From: JACCTH01 sp035281645
GTDB lineage: Bacteria; Actinomycetota; Acidimicrobiia; Spongiisociales; ZC4RG35
Assembly: GCA_035281645.1 (NCBI GenBank)
Contig: DATEDN010000141.1
Coordinates: forward strand, 1 to 64,000
Length of the DNA stretch: 64,000 nt
Direction: 5' to 3'
Made by a program: the position numbers and the translations under genes. The first letter of the stretch is position 1. Every line of letters begins with the position of its first letter. Positions 6,789 to 16,252 of the stretch are shown here, piece after piece. The notes under the pieces are model-generated. The model did not search any database and was not told the DNA's origin. It saw nothing but the letters and a program-made list of their open reading frames with translations.

Positions 6789-8931
6789 CGGCCTTGCGAT
6801 TTAGCCAGGACTCGAGGACCGGCATCGAGGCCTCATAACCCCGGGCGGCAACCGCGGCTGGGTTGCTGAAATCGAGAATCGATACGCCCCGCATATCAAG
6901 ATCCAGGTAGCAGTCCGCCAGACCCGATGCCACCTGACTGTCCCTCTCCCGCATCGAGGCGATGATCATCGACCGCATCAGGACGGCAGAGATTCCCGGA
7001 TAGTGACGAACACGGCGCTTGAGGCGGGAGCCAAGCACGGTCCAGCCCGACACTGACAAGCCATAGTCGCCATGGGAACCCGGTCCCCGGGGAGGAGCCA
7101 CGTCGACGGCGATGATGTCGCCCATGGGAGTGATCTCCCGGGCGACATCGATAGGGAGGTTGTTGAGAACGCCCCCGTCGACCAGGAGGCGATCGCCCTC
7201 TGGGACCGGAGGCATCACTCCTGGAATTGCGCTCGTGGCTCGTATCGCTCTAACGAGAGGCCCTCGTAGATGCACATATGGCCGAGAGGCCGTTAGATCT
7301 GACGAGACGCAGAAGAAAGAGCGCCAGAGATCCTCGATGCTGCGGTCACCAAAGGTGCTCTCCGCCGACCGGGCGATCCGGCCGGCCTTGATCAACGAGA
7401 CCAGTGGGATGGTGTAGTCCATCACCTTGGGGAAATAGCGGCTGGCCCAATCGATGATCTCATCGACGGGCATCAGATCGGCGATCACCGTCGCAAAGAC
7501 TCCGCCGATGGAAGTGCCGCCGACGATGTCCACTGAAATGCCAAGCTCGGAGAGGGCCCTGCTGACACCGATGTGGGCGAAGCCGCGGCCTCCGCCTCCG
7601 CTGAGGACTAGTGCTGTCCCTCGTCCCGAAACCACTCTCGCCACTCGGGCGAGGTCCGCCTTCGAGCCGTCGACGACGTGCAGCATCTGGTCAGCCGCAA
7701 ATTGATCCAACCAGTGGGCGGACCCCGATGGGGGGGCGGAGCCGACGGGGTGGATTCTGACCAGAACGCGACGCAGCTCAGTCGGACACCGGCCAATCAG
7801 AGCATCAAGTTGAGCCTGTTCCATCTCGCTCGGATCCGCCGGAAGGAAGACAACAACGCGGTCGGCCATCTCCAAGCAGCGTTGTGACCAGCGACCTTCG
7901 ACCTTACCTATGGCGAGAAGGAGGTGGTCGGCGGCAATTTCTACCTCATGCAGAAGTCGCGACACCCGGGCATCATCCAACCCATCTCGTTCCGCCTCGG
8001 CGGCCGGTACGCCGAGGATGGAGGCGACTCTCGTGGTTCCCAACGACTCGACGGGGCCAAACGGAGTAAGTCCCGCCTCCAACCCGGACATGATCTGGTC
8101 GGCATCTCCGCCCCCGATCACCACCACCGCCAGGATCTTCCCAGGTGACGAGGTCGCGATCCGCTCGGTCCTATCCAGCACGCGCCGGACGACCTCGAGC
8201 ATCACCTGTGGTCGTTTCTCGGCCAGATCGAAGAAGTCCTGCGCCGGCAAAGCCGCCAGAACCGTTTCCCGCAATGCCGCGATCGTGGCGTTCCTCTTCG
8301 CCCCTCTCAGTATCCCCGTCTCACCAACGACTTCCCCTTGCCCAATTTCGGCCAGCCGTGCCTGACTGCCGCGATCCTGGTCGAAGCGAGTGGCGAGGAG
8401 ACGGCCCCGGACGACGAAGTAGATCGCGTTCGAAGGCTCGCCCTCGGTGATCAGCACGTCGCCGCGCGAAAGGCGGTGCCATTCGACCTCGGCCAACACC
8501 GTCGCGAGGGTCTCGTCATCTACCAACCCGAAATGGTCAGCAAGCAGCTCGGCCAACTCGTCTTCCTCGGCCCGTCGCGCCGTCAAGTGGGCAAATTCAG
8601 CAGCGAACTGCGGATCGATGGCCAAGACCTGATCGAATTCCTGACGAGAGAGGGCGATCAACTCGCTTGCCTCTGAGGCAGTAATGGTGGCCGTGCGGGC
8701 AGACTCTCCGAGCGACACCATCTCTCCGATGATTGTTCCCGGTTGGGTGATTGTGGAGAGTGTGATGGGTTCGGCGCCCAGGACCCGTGAGACAACTAGC
8801 CGACCTTGTAGGAGGACGTAGACGGTGTCTTGCCTCTCGCCTTCTTTGATCAGAATCTCACCGGGCAGTAAATGCCGGTGGTCGTTCTCTCGCACCCCGA
8901 CCGAACGTAGTAGCGAAAGGAGGGCGTCCAT
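6781..8931 (-). CDS. Patatin-like phospholipase with two cyclic-nucleotide-binding domains
   Basis: The 716-residue protein begins with two cNMP-binding modules (roughly 10-125, with GTIIGEMVSLGESARTATI, and 140-260, with GEVVGETGILRGAKRNATI). A central region follows, then a patatin domain with the oxyanion loop GGGGRGFAHIG, nucleophile motif GGTSIGG and the catalytic Asp in VDGGVLNNLP. This is the architecture of neuropathy-target-esterase/RssA-type lysophospholipases with nucleotide-sensing modules. No membrane helix is obvious. It is transcribed alone, convergent with the acyl-CoA ligase gene, which suggests lipid turnover. Confidence 0.9.
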   Translation of the reverse strand: MDALLSLLRSVGVRENDHRHLLPGEILIKEGERQDTVYVLLQGRLVVSRVLGAEPITLSTITQPGTIIGEMVSLGESARTATITASEASELIALSRQEFDQVLAIDPQFAAEFAHLTARRAEEDELAELLADHFGLVDDETLATVLAEVEWHRLSRGDVLITEGEPSNAIYFVVRGRLLATRFDQDRGSQARLAEIGQGEVVGETGILRGAKRNATIAALRETVLAALPAQDFFDLAEKRPQVMLEVVRRVLDRTERIATSSPGKILAVVVIGGGDADQIMSGLEAGLTPFGPVESLGTTRVASILGVPAAEAERDGLDDARVSRLLHEVEIAADHLLLAIGKVEGRWSQRCLEMADRVVVFLPADPSEMEQAQLDALIGRCPTELRRVLVRIHPVGSAPPSGSAHWLDQFAADQMLHVVDGSKADLARVARVVSGRGTALVLSGGGGRGFAHIGVSRALSELGISVDIVGGTSIGGVFATVIADLMPVDEIIDWASRYFPKVMDYTIPLVSLIKAGRIARSAESTFGDRSIEDLWRSFFCVSSDLTASRPYVHLRGPLVRAIRATSAIPGVMPPVPEGDRLLVDGGVLNNLPIDVAREITPMGDIIAVDVAPPRGPGSHGDYGLSVSGWTVLGSRLKRRVRHYPGISAVLMRSMIIASMRERDSQVASGLADCYLDLDMRGVSILDFSNPAAVAARGYEASMPVLESWLNRKAAS

Positions 8932-9069
8932 CGGAGCGGGGGACTTTATCGACCGAAGATCGATGTCGGCTTGTGGTTCTGCGGGCTGGTAGGGCCGTAC
9001 AGCGTCCCTATCTACCCTGGGTCGCGTTTGCTACCGGGCTGTGAGCCCGGGCTGTTACGCTGACCTTCC

Positions 9070-10710
9070 GTGACCAAGTACGTGTTCGTCACGGGTGGGG
9101 TCGTCTCCTCGCTCGGCAAGGGAATCACCGCTGCCTCCCTCGGCCGCCTCCTCCGCTCCCGTGGGCTCCGGGTGGTCAACCAAAAGCTCGACCCCTATAT
9201 CAACGTCGATCCGGGGACCATGAACCCCTTCCAGCACGGCGAGGTCTTCGTGACCGACGACGGCGGGGAAACCGATCTCGACCTCGGCCATTACGAGCGC
9301 TTCACCGGCGAGGCTCTCCGCCGGGGCTCGAATGTCACTGCCGGGTCGATCTATCTCTCGGTCATTCAAAAGGAGCGGCGCGGGGACTATCTCGGCGACA
9401 CCGTCCAAGTCATTCCCCACGTCACCAACGAGATCAAGAGCCGGATCCGAAAGCTCGGCGGCGAAGACATCGACGTCGTCATCACCGAGGTGGGGGGAAC
9501 GGTGGGCGACATCGAGAGCCTTCCTTTCCTGGAGGCGATCCGTCAGTTTGGAAACGATGTCGGCCGAAGCGAAGTGCAATACGTCCACGTCACTTTGGTG
9601 CCTTTCATCGCCAGCTCCGATGAGCTGAAGACCAAGCCCACCCAGCATTCGGTGGCCGAGCTGCGCAGCCACGGAATCCATCCCGACGTGATAGTCGTCC
9701 GATCCGATCGGGCTATCGACGACAACGTCCGTCGCAAGATCTCGTTGTTCTGCGATGTCGCCCCCAAGGCGGTGATCGCCGCTCCCGATGCCGACGACAT
9801 TTATGAGGTGCCGCTGGTGCTGCATCGGGGAGGGCTCGATGCGGTGATCTGTGAGCGCCTGGGGTTGACCACCGGGCCCGCCGACCTCAACAAGTGGGAA
9901 GAGATGGTCAAGAAGACCCGCTCCGCCACCGAGAGGGTTTCGATCGGGATCGTTGGCAAATACGTCGACTTGCCCGATGCCTACCTGTCGGTGGTGGAGT
10001 CGCTCCGTCACGCCGCCGCTGCCCTTGGTCGTCAGCTCGACCTGCGGTGGGTGCCCTCGGAGGAGATGACGGGGCTCTTGGCCGCCTCTTATTTAGAAGG
10101 AATCGACGGCATCGTGGTCCCGGGAGGCTTTGGCTCCCGAGGGGTCGAGGGCAAGATCGCCGCCATTCGTTATGCCCGGGAGAACGAGGTGCCGTTTCTG
10201 GGCCTCTGTCTGGGGTTGCAGTGCGCCGTGATCGAAATTGCCCGCGCCGAATTGGGCTACGCCGATGCGAACTCCACCGAGTTTGACCCCACGACCTCCC
10301 ACCCGGTGATCGACTTGATGGAATCCCAGCACGGTGTGGCCGACATGGGTGGCACCATGCGGCTGGGGCGCTACCCAGCCAAGCTGGACGAGGGCAGCCG
10401 GGTGCGAGCGTTGTATGGCCAGGAGGTCGTCTACGAACGCCATCGCCACCGCTGGGAGGTCAACAACCGCTATCGCCGGGATCTCGAATCCGTAGGTGTG
10501 CGGCTCTCCGGGCTCTCTCCCGACGACAACCTCGTCGAGTTCATCGAGCTGATCGACCACCCCTTCTTTGTGGCCACTCAGGCCCATCCCGAGTTTCAGT
10601 CCCGACCTGACGTTCCCCATCCCCTCTTTGTTGGGCTGGTGAGGGCTGCCATCGAGCGGCCCGCTCGAAGCGACACCGAGATCGACGTCGAGCAGCTGAC
10701 CCGGGAGTGA
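9070..10710 (+). CDS. pyrG: CTP synthase
   Basis: The 546-residue protein has an N-terminal amidoligase domain (KYVFVTGGVVSSLGKG P-loop region, NQKLDPYINVDPGTMNP, QHGEVFVTDDG) and a C-terminal class I glutamine amidotransferase domain (nucleophile Cys380 in GLCLGLQC, His/Glu in QAHPEFQSRP). It makes CTP from UTP using glutamine. It starts at GTG 9,070, and its stop overlaps the GTG of the NUDIX gene. The gap before it (8,932-9,069) holds both divergent promoters and a GC-rich hairpin near 9,032-9,050. Confidence 0.97.
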   Translation: MTKYVFVTGGVVSSLGKGITAASLGRLLRSRGLRVVNQKLDPYINVDPGTMNPFQHGEVFVTDDGGETDLDLGHYERFTGEALRRGSNVTAGSIYLSVIQKERRGDYLGDTVQVIPHVTNEIKSRIRKLGGEDIDVVITEVGGTVGDIESLPFLEAIRQFGNDVGRSEVQYVHVTLVPFIASSDELKTKPTQHSVAELRSHGIHPDVIVVRSDRAIDDNVRRKISLFCDVAPKAVIAAPDADDIYEVPLVLHRGGLDAVICERLGLTTGPADLNKWEEMVKKTRSATERVSIGIVGKYVDLPDAYLSVVESLRHAAAALGRQLDLRWVPSEEMTGLLAASYLEGIDGIVVPGGFGSRGVEGKIAAIRYARENEVPFLGLCLGLQCAVIEIARAELGYADANSTEFDPTTSHPVIDLMESQHGVADMGGTMRLGRYPAKLDEGSRVRALYGQEVVYERHRHRWEVNNRYRRDLESVGVRLSGLSPDDNLVEFIELIDHPFFVATQAHPEFQSRPDVPHPLFVGLVRAAIERPARSDTEIDVEQLTRE

Positions 10711-11243
10711 ACCTCTCGGTTCTGGGCCACCGCCGCCTGGCCAGCGGCGTGTTCCTTTCCTATGACCGTCGCTACCTCATCGACGGAGACCGTTCCGTCG
10801 CTCGTGACGTCGTCCGCCACCCGGGAGGAATCGCCATCCTTCCCGTGGAGGGGGATACCGTGTGGCTGGTTTCCCAGTATCGAACCGCGGCCGGACGGCG
10901 CCTCCTCGAGGTGCCGGCCGGAAAGCTCGACCCAGCGGAGAAGGACCTGGAAGCGGCGGCCCGACGTGAGTTGGCAGAGGAGATCGGGGCGAGCGCCGCC
11001 GCATGGCACCACCTGACACAGATGCTGCCCTCGCCCGGATACACGGATGAGACCATTGACATATATGCCGCCACCGGTCTCACCTTTGGGGAGCGCAAGC
11101 CCGATGGAGCCGAGGAGCGGGGGATGGAGGTCATCACCCTCGCTCTCGAGGATGCGCTCGATAGCATCGAGCGTGGCGATATCGCCGATGCCAAGACCCA
11201 GATCGCCATCCTGCTCTGGGCAAGACAAAGGAGCCATGAGTGA
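10707..11243 (+). CDS. NUDIX hydrolase (ADP-ribose pyrophosphatase-like)
   Basis: The 178-residue protein has the Nudix box beginning GKLDPAEKDLEAAARREL and ending AEEIGA, with an upstream RLLEVPAGK strand and PGYTDETIDIY downstream as in ADP-ribose/GDP-mannose pyrophosphatases. The order pyrG-NUDIX-xerD is the same as in mycobacteria. GTG start overlaps pyrG; its stop overlaps the GTG of ald. Confidence 0.92.
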   Translation: MNLSVLGHRRLASGVFLSYDRRYLIDGDRSVARDVVRHPGGIAILPVEGDTVWLVSQYRTAAGRRLLEVPAGKLDPAEKDLEAAARRELAEEIGASAAAWHHLTQMLPSPGYTDETIDIYAATGLTFGERKPDGAEERGMEVITLALEDALDSIERGDIADAKTQIAILLWARQRSHE

Positions 11244-12361
11244 TCATCGGGGTGCCGGCTGAGATCAAGACGGCTGAGTATCGGGTTGCCCTCACGCCGG
11301 TAGGAGTGCGCGAGTTGGTCGAACAAGGGCATTCCGTCTTGGTCGAGGCTGAGGCGGGCGAGGGCTCGGCCATCCGTGACGATGAATACGAGGCCCAGGG
11401 GGCTCGCATCGTCCCTAGTGCCGAAGACGTGTTCGACCAGGCGGAGATGATCCTGAAGGTCAAGGAACCACAGCCCGGCGAGGTGGCAATGTTTCGATCG
11501 GGCACCCTCCTCTTTACCTACCTCCATCTCGCCGCCTATCCGAAGCTGGCGACGGGGTTGCGGGAACGGGGAATCGTGTGCGTGGCCTACGAGACGGTGC
11601 AGCTCCCCGATCGCAGCCTCCCCCTATTGGCTCCGATGTCGGAGGTGGCGGGCAGGATGGCGACGCAGGTTGGTGCCTACTTCCTCGAGAAGGCTCAAGG
11701 GGGTCGAGGAGTCTTGCTGGGAGGGGTGACTGGCGTCCGGCCCGGAAAGGTGGTCGTCATCGGGGGAGGAATCGCCGGCACCAATGCCGCCGCAATCGCT
11801 GTGGGGATGCAGGCGGAGGTAGTGGTGCTCGACCGCGATCTCAGCCGGTTGCGGTGGCTCGACTCGATTTATCAGGGGAGGCTGACGACGATCGCCTCCA
11901 ACCGCCTCACTATCGAACAAGAAGTTCTCTCCGCTGACCTCGTCATCGGCACGGTGCTTGTACCGGGTGCATCGGCTCCGAAGCTCGTCACCGAGGCGAT
12001 GGTGAAGGACATGAAAAAGGGATCGGTGCTGGTGGATGTGGCGATCGATCAAGGCGGTTGTTTCGAGACGAGCCGGGAGACGACTCATGAGGATCCCGTG
12101 TACACCGTTCACGACGTCATTCACTACGCCGTCGGCAACATTCCCGGGGCCGTGCCCCACACTTCAACCTACGCCCTCACCAACGCCACCCTGCCCTACG
12201 TGATCGCCCTGGCCAATCAGGGGGTTCGCAAGGCGATGGCTCGCTTCCCCGAGCTCAAGGGCGGGGTCAACATCGTCGACGACCAGGTCACCCACGAGGC
12301 CGTGTCCCAAAGCCTCGGGACCAATTACGTCGATCCCGAATCGGCTCTGGCCGGACGGTGA
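11240..12361 (+). CDS. ald: Alanine dehydrogenase
   Basis: The 373-residue protein begins MIIGVPAEIKTAEYRVALTP and continues with LFTYLHLAAYP (catalytic His region), the Rossmann motif VIGGGIAGTNAA and VDVAIDQGGCFETSR, all diagnostic of NAD-dependent L-alanine dehydrogenase. It interconverts alanine and pyruvate plus ammonia. It is overlapped by the NUDIX gene and sits before xerD, where mycobacteria have no ald, so this is a lineage-specific arrangement. Confidence 0.95.
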   Translation: MIIGVPAEIKTAEYRVALTPVGVRELVEQGHSVLVEAEAGEGSAIRDDEYEAQGARIVPSAEDVFDQAEMILKVKEPQPGEVAMFRSGTLLFTYLHLAAYPKLATGLRERGIVCVAYETVQLPDRSLPLLAPMSEVAGRMATQVGAYFLEKAQGGRGVLLGGVTGVRPGKVVVIGGGIAGTNAAAIAVGMQAEVVVLDRDLSRLRWLDSIYQGRLTTIASNRLTIEQEVLSADLVIGTVLVPGASAPKLVTEAMVKDMKKGSVLVDVAIDQGGCFETSRETTHEDPVYTVHDVIHYAVGNIPGAVPHTSTYALTNATLPYVIALANQGVRKAMARFPELKGGVNIVDDQVTHEAVSQSLGTNYVDPESALAGR

Positions 12362-12374
12362 CGGCGGAAGCCGA

Positions 12375-13259
12375 ATGACCGGGCTGCGTCCGGGCGTAGA
12401 GGACTACCTCTCGACCCTTACCGCCGAGCGAGGACTCTCGGCCAACACCGTCGCCGCCTATCGCCGCGATCTGGACCAGTACCTGGATTTCCTCGAGCAG
12501 AAGGAACCGGAGCCTTCTGACCTGGATGACTTCGTCAAGGTCCTTCACCGGCGGCGTTTGGCGCCTGCCAGTGTCGCTCGCAAAGTGGCAGCGGTGAGAG
12601 GACTCCATCGCTTTCTCGTCTCCGAAGGAATTGCGGTTGATGACCCCACCCGTCTCCTCGATCCGGCCAAGCCCCGGGAGTCGTTCCCGAAGGCTCTGAC
12701 TGTCGAGCAGACCTTCGCCTTGGTGGAGGCTCCCGATGTCGGCGGTATCAGCGGCCGCCGGGATCGGTCTCTGCTCGAATTTCTCTACGCAACCGGAGCG
12801 CGGGTTTCGGAGGCCGTGGGAGTCGATCTGCCGGCGATCGACCTGGAAGCAAAAACAGTGATCCTCACCGGCAAAGGCGACAAACAACGGCTGGTTCCGC
12901 TGGGGTCGAGCGCGGCCGCCTCGATCGTTGCCTGGTTGCCGGACCGATTAGCACTCTCCAAGCCGGGTGCTGCCTCCGAGGCCCTCTTTCTCAATCGGCG
13001 CGGAGGCCGCCTCAGTCGACAGTCGGCGTTTCGAATCGTTCGCCAACACGCTGCTCGAGTCGGAATCGATCCGGCCACCGTCTCACCCCACACTCTTCGA
13101 CATTCGGCTGCCACTCATATGGTGGAGGGCGGGGCCGATCTTCGGTCTGTCCAAGTAATGCTGGGTCACGCTAGAATCTCTACCACCCAGGTCTACACCA
13201 GGGTCTCGCCACAACACCTGGTTGAGGTCTTTTACCTATCCCACCCCCGAAGTCGGTGA
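12375..13259 (+). CDS. xerD: Tyrosine recombinase XerD-type
   Basis: The 294-residue protein has an N-terminal core-binding domain and the full catalytic set: Arg143 (ATGARVSEAV), Lys near 167-170 (GKGDKQRLVPL), His239/Arg242 (PHTLRHSAATH), His265 (LGHARISTTQ) and the nucleophile Tyr274 (QVYTRVS). It resolves chromosome dimers at dif with its XerC partner. Its place after pyrG/NUDIX and before scpA/scpB matches chromosomal xerD, so I consider it core and not the integrase of the island at 20.8-29.1 kb. Confidence 0.92.
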   Translation: MTGLRPGVEDYLSTLTAERGLSANTVAAYRRDLDQYLDFLEQKEPEPSDLDDFVKVLHRRRLAPASVARKVAAVRGLHRFLVSEGIAVDDPTRLLDPAKPRESFPKALTVEQTFALVEAPDVGGISGRRDRSLLEFLYATGARVSEAVGVDLPAIDLEAKTVILTGKGDKQRLVPLGSSAAASIVAWLPDRLALSKPGAASEALFLNRRGGRLSRQSAFRIVRQHAARVGIDPATVSPHTLRHSAATHMVEGGADLRSVQVMLGHARISTTQVYTRVSPQHLVEVFYLSHPRSR

Positions 13260-13265
13260 CAATCG

Positions 13266-13619
13266 ATGACTGCTACCAATTTGGATTCCGTTCGCTCCAG
13301 CCTCGTCGAGGCGCGCAGACGTCTCGTTCACCAGCTGGGCGAGCTCGGCTCCGAGGAAACTGGCGAGCTTCGATCTGACGTCGTGTTCGGCGACGGCTTC
13401 GCCGATGCGGCAGCCGCCACAGCCGAGCGAACCGAGGTATTGGGGCTGGTCGACAACCTCAAGAAGCAGCTCGATGAAGTTGATAGCGCTCTCGCCCGTT
13501 TGGACAGCGGGGAGTACGGCAAGTGCGAGAACTGCGGACGCGACATCAGCGCCGCCCGCCTTGAGGCTCGCCCCGAAGCGACACTCTGCATCGACTGCAA
13601 GTCGAAACTCGCTTCCTGA
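13266..13619 (+). CDS. TraR/DksA family C4 zinc-finger protein
   Basis: The 117-residue protein has a helical N-terminal region (RRRLVHQLGELGSEE), a coiled-coil segment (NLKKQLDEVDSALARL) and the four-cysteine finger CENCGRD...CIDC at residues 93-113. DksA/TraR proteins bind the RNA polymerase secondary channel; whether this one does is not shown. It starts 7 bases after xerD, and its stop forms CTGA with the inferred start of the next gene. Confidence 0.88.
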   Translation: MTATNLDSVRSSLVEARRRLVHQLGELGSEETGELRSDVVFGDGFADAAAATAERTEVLGLVDNLKKQLDEVDSALARLDSGEYGKCENCGRDISAARLEARPEATLCIDCKSKLAS

Positions 13620-14110
13620 CCCAGGGTTCCTGGCCGCACCTAGTCGGCAGATTCACACGCAGCCTGGGGTCGAAACCGCTGACGGCCTCTGAACTGACTG
13701 AGGTTCGAGCTTGGTTGGCGGGTGGAGAGGAAGTCGCCTTCTTCGACCAACCGGTGATCGATCAGCGCCACGGGTATGTGTCGGCTGTTCTCATCGCCAA
13801 GGCGTTTCCCGATCGCCGTGAACTGGTTCGGGCGGCGCTATTGCACGATCTCGGAAAGCGGCACGCCCGGCTTGGGGTCATCGGACGGTCCTTGGTGACC
13901 GGGTTGGCCAAGGTGGGTCTGAAGCGGTTGATCGATCGCGAGGGAGGCCGGGCTGATCTCTATCTCCGTCATGGAGAGCTTGCTGCCGAGGAGCTTTACC
14001 AACTCGGCGCCGAGCCGCTGGCGGTCGCTTTTGCCCGCGCACACCACGGTGCAAGGCCGGAAGAAATCGACGCCGCCGACTGGGCTCTCTTGGTCTCCGC
14101 CGACCGTTAG
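13616..14110 (+). CDS. HD-domain protein (predicted metal-dependent phosphohydrolase)
   Basis: The region RELVRAALLHDLGKRHARLG plus FARAHHG gives the H...HD...D pattern of HD-domain proteins. The conserved family N terminus (GSWPHLVGRFTRSLGSKPL) lies upstream of the first TTG at 13,715. The frame is open back to CTG 13,616, which overlaps the preceding stop as CTGA, with no ATG, GTG or TTG in between, so I start there (164 residues). The substrate is unknown; related stand-alone HD proteins are often annotated as nucleotidases or phosphodiesterases. Confidence 0.75.
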   Translation: MTQGSWPHLVGRFTRSLGSKPLTASELTEVRAWLAGGEEVAFFDQPVIDQRHGYVSAVLIAKAFPDRRELVRAALLHDLGKRHARLGVIGRSLVTGLAKVGLKRLIDREGGRADLYLRHGELAAEELYQLGAEPLAVAFARAHHGARPEEIDAADWALLVSADR

Positions 14111-14113
14111 TCG

Positions 14114-14161
14114 TTCTTGCGTACATTCGGCCGCAAAAACACCCGTATTTCTACGCAAGAA
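14114..14161. repeat. Inverted repeat upstream of scpA
   Basis: TTCTTGCGTA (14,114-14,123) and TACGCAAGAA (14,152-14,161) are perfect 10-base inverted arms separated by 28 bases, filling the short gap between the HD gene and scpA. There is no T-run, so a terminator is not clear. A regulator-binding or mRNA-structure role for scpA is possible. Confidence 0.5.
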
Positions 14162-14182
14162 TGGAAAACTGACCCCTAGCTC

Positions 14183-14941
14183 ATGACCTACGTGGTGTCT
14201 ACCGCGGTCTTCGAAGGGCCGCTCGATCTTCTATTGCAGCTCATCACCAGGCACCAAGTCGACATTGCCGAGGTGAGCCTCACTGGCCTGGTCGAAGAGT
14301 ATGTCGGATATCTCGACGAGATGCGGTCGCTCGACCTCGAGGTGACCAGCGAATTCATCCTCATCGCCGCCACATTGATCGAGTTGAAGGCTTCCCACCT
14401 TCTGCCCCGCGGTGGCGATCCCGATATTGACGAGGAATTGGCCTTGATGGAAGAGCGCGACAAGCTCCTCTCCCGACTCCTGATGTGCGTGACGTTCAAG
14501 GACGTTGCCGCGGTCTTCTTGCGGCGATTCGAGGAAGGTCAACTCTTCGTGCCACGGGTGAGCGGTCTCGACCAAACCATTCCCCCCCGCCCCACCGATA
14601 TCCGCCTCCCGATCGACAGCGGCGGTCTCGTGCAGATCGCCCAGCGGGTCCTCGCTCGGGCGGCCGCGGCTCCAGACCTTGACCACCTCGACCTTGAGCT
14701 TCCCTCGGTAGAGGAAGCAATGGGTAACATCCGTTCTCGGATGTCGGCGGTCGTTGAATCGACATTCGAGGACCTCGTCGCCCACTGCCGGCGGCGGGTC
14801 GACGTGGCGGCCTATTTTCTGGCCCTGCTTGAGCTGGCCCGCTGGGGGCTCCTATCGGTGCAACAGGAATCGTGGGACAGCTCCATCAAGGTTCGATCGC
14901 AGCCCCAACCTGTTGTCGACCTGAGGGAGTCGTCCGGATGA
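14183..14941 (+). CDS. scpA: Segregation and condensation protein A (kleisin)
   Basis: The 252-residue protein starts VFEGPLDLLLQLITRHQVDI, the canonical ScpA N-terminal motif that binds the SMC neck, followed by the acidic linker and a C-terminal winged helix (FLALLELARWGLLSVQQE). It bridges SMC heads with ScpB. ATG 14,183 is preceded by a gap with an inverted repeat, so it may start a new transcript. The stop overlaps scpB's ATG. Confidence 0.93.
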   Translation: MTYVVSTAVFEGPLDLLLQLITRHQVDIAEVSLTGLVEEYVGYLDEMRSLDLEVTSEFILIAATLIELKASHLLPRGGDPDIDEELALMEERDKLLSRLLMCVTFKDVAAVFLRRFEEGQLFVPRVSGLDQTIPPRPTDIRLPIDSGGLVQIAQRVLARAAAAPDLDHLDLELPSVEEAMGNIRSRMSAVVESTFEDLVAHCRRRVDVAAYFLALLELARWGLLSVQQESWDSSIKVRSQPQPVVDLRESSG

Positions 14942-15495
14942 CTCCCCGTGCCATTCTCGAGGCGGTCCTCTTCGTCGCCGAGGCCCCGGTGCCGATCGCC
15001 GAGCTGGCCGAGGTTCTCGAGCTGCCGCTGGCGAAGGTAACCGAGGAGCTCGATGCCCTCGCGGCCGACCTGGCCGAGCGAGGCTCGGGGCTGTTACTGC
15101 GTCAATCCGGGGGAGGGTGGCGCCTCTATTCCCATCCCGACGCCTTCGAATTCCTCGAGCGATTCGCCTCCACCGCCGGGGCCAAGCGACTCAGCTCCGC
15201 CGCCCTCGAAGTCTTGGCTGTGATCGCCTACCGCCAGCCGGTATCGCGAGGCCAGGTGGCCGAGATCCGCGGGGTCGACTCCGAATCTTCGATTCACACT
15301 CTCGAGCGATTGGGACTGATCGAGGAGTCGGCCCGCCTTCCCGGTCCCGGGAATCCGGCGGTTTATCGCACGACGGCGCTCTTCCTCGAGAAACTGGGCG
15401 TGAACGGGCTGGAAGAGCTACCCCCGCTGGCCGACCACGTTCCTCCGGCGGACGTGATGGAGGCCCTCGAGGAGACATTCCGGCTCGGTCGATGA
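14938..15495 (+). CDS. scpB: Segregation and condensation protein B
   Basis: The 185-residue protein contains LEAVLFVAEAPVPIAELAE, GWRLYSHPD, and LEVLAVIAYRQPVSRGQVAEIRGV, the tandem winged-helix signature of ScpB. I start it at ATG 14,938, in ATGA overlap with the scpA stop, and not at an in-frame ATG 22 codons upstream inside scpA. It forms the condensin accessory dimer with ScpA. Its stop overlaps the ATG of the pseudouridine synthase gene. Confidence 0.92.
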   Translation: MTPRAILEAVLFVAEAPVPIAELAEVLELPLAKVTEELDALAADLAERGSGLLLRQSGGGWRLYSHPDAFEFLERFASTAGAKRLSSAALEVLAVIAYRQPVSRGQVAEIRGVDSESSIHTLERLGLIEESARLPGPGNPAVYRTTALFLEKLGVNGLEELPPLADHVPPADVMEALEETFRLGR

Positions 15496-16247
15496 CGCCG
15501 GCCCCCAAGGAGCGCCTGCAGAAGGCAATCTCCGCCGCCGGTCTGATGTCGAGAAGGGCCGCCGAAGAGCTCATCTCCGCCGGCCGGGTCACCGTCAACG
15601 GTCGAGTCGCCCGCCTGGGCGACCGGGTGGACGCCGCCGTCGATCGCGTGGAAGTCGACGGGATTCCGATGCCGGTCGCCCCTGAGCACGTCACCTATCT
15701 CCTTTACAAACCACCCGGCGTTGTTTCGACCGCGTCTGATCCGGAAGGACGTCCGACCGTCGTCGAGCTGGTGCCAAGTTCTCCACGGGTGGTCCCGGTG
15801 GGCCGGCTCGACTACGAGAGCGAGGGGCTCCTGCTGCTCACCAACGACGGGGACCTGGTCAACGCGGTAACCCATCCCCGTTTCGGAGTCACCAAGACCT
15901 ACCTGGTCGAAGTCGCCGGACAACCGGGGCCGGCCGCGCTGCGACAGCTGCGGAGTGGGATCGAACTCGAAGATGGGGTTGCCCGCGCCGTGGCAGCTCG
16001 CATGGTGGCGCGCTCGCCCCAGCGGGCTCAACTGGAGCTGGTGATGGGCGAGGGGCGCAACCGGGAAGTACGGAGGATGCTCGATGCCCTCGGGTATCCA
16101 GTCCTGAAATTGGTAAGGGTGGCGATCGGCCCGCTCCGCGATCAGGCCCTCCGGCCCGGCTCGTGGCGCCAACTCCACAACAACGAGGTGCGAAAGCTCT
16201 ATATGGCGGCCGGTGAGCGAGGCGCCAAAGACTCAACCGTAAGCTGA
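15492..16247 (+). CDS. rluB: Ribosomal large-subunit pseudouridine synthase RluB-type
   Basis: The 251-residue protein has an N-terminal S4 domain (RLQKAISAAGLMSRRAAEELI, GRVTVNGR) and an RsuA/RluB catalytic domain (YLLYKPPGVVSTA, GRLDYESEGLLLLTNDGD with the catalytic Asp, and GRNREVRRMLDALGYPV). It converts uridine to pseudouridine in 23S rRNA. ATG 15,492 overlaps the scpB stop. The order scpA-scpB-rluB is widely conserved. Confidence 0.93.
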   Translation: MTPAPKERLQKAISAAGLMSRRAAEELISAGRVTVNGRVARLGDRVDAAVDRVEVDGIPMPVAPEHVTYLLYKPPGVVSTASDPEGRPTVVELVPSSPRVVPVGRLDYESEGLLLLTNDGDLVNAVTHPRFGVTKTYLVEVAGQPGPAALRQLRSGIELEDGVARAVAARMVARSPQRAQLELVMGEGRNREVRRMLDALGYPVLKLVRVAIGPLRDQALRPGSWRQLHNNEVRKLYMAAGERGAKDSTVS

Positions 16248-16252
16248 TCGTC

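Noticed and set aside
7072..8676. Several plus-strand frames across the patatin gene
   Set aside because: They are shadows of the 716-codon minus-strand gene with clear cNMP-binding and patatin motifs.
12375..13259. xerD as the integrase of the tRNA-Pro island
   Set aside because: It lies 8 kb outside the island in a conserved core block and matches chromosomal XerD, so there is no reason to link them.
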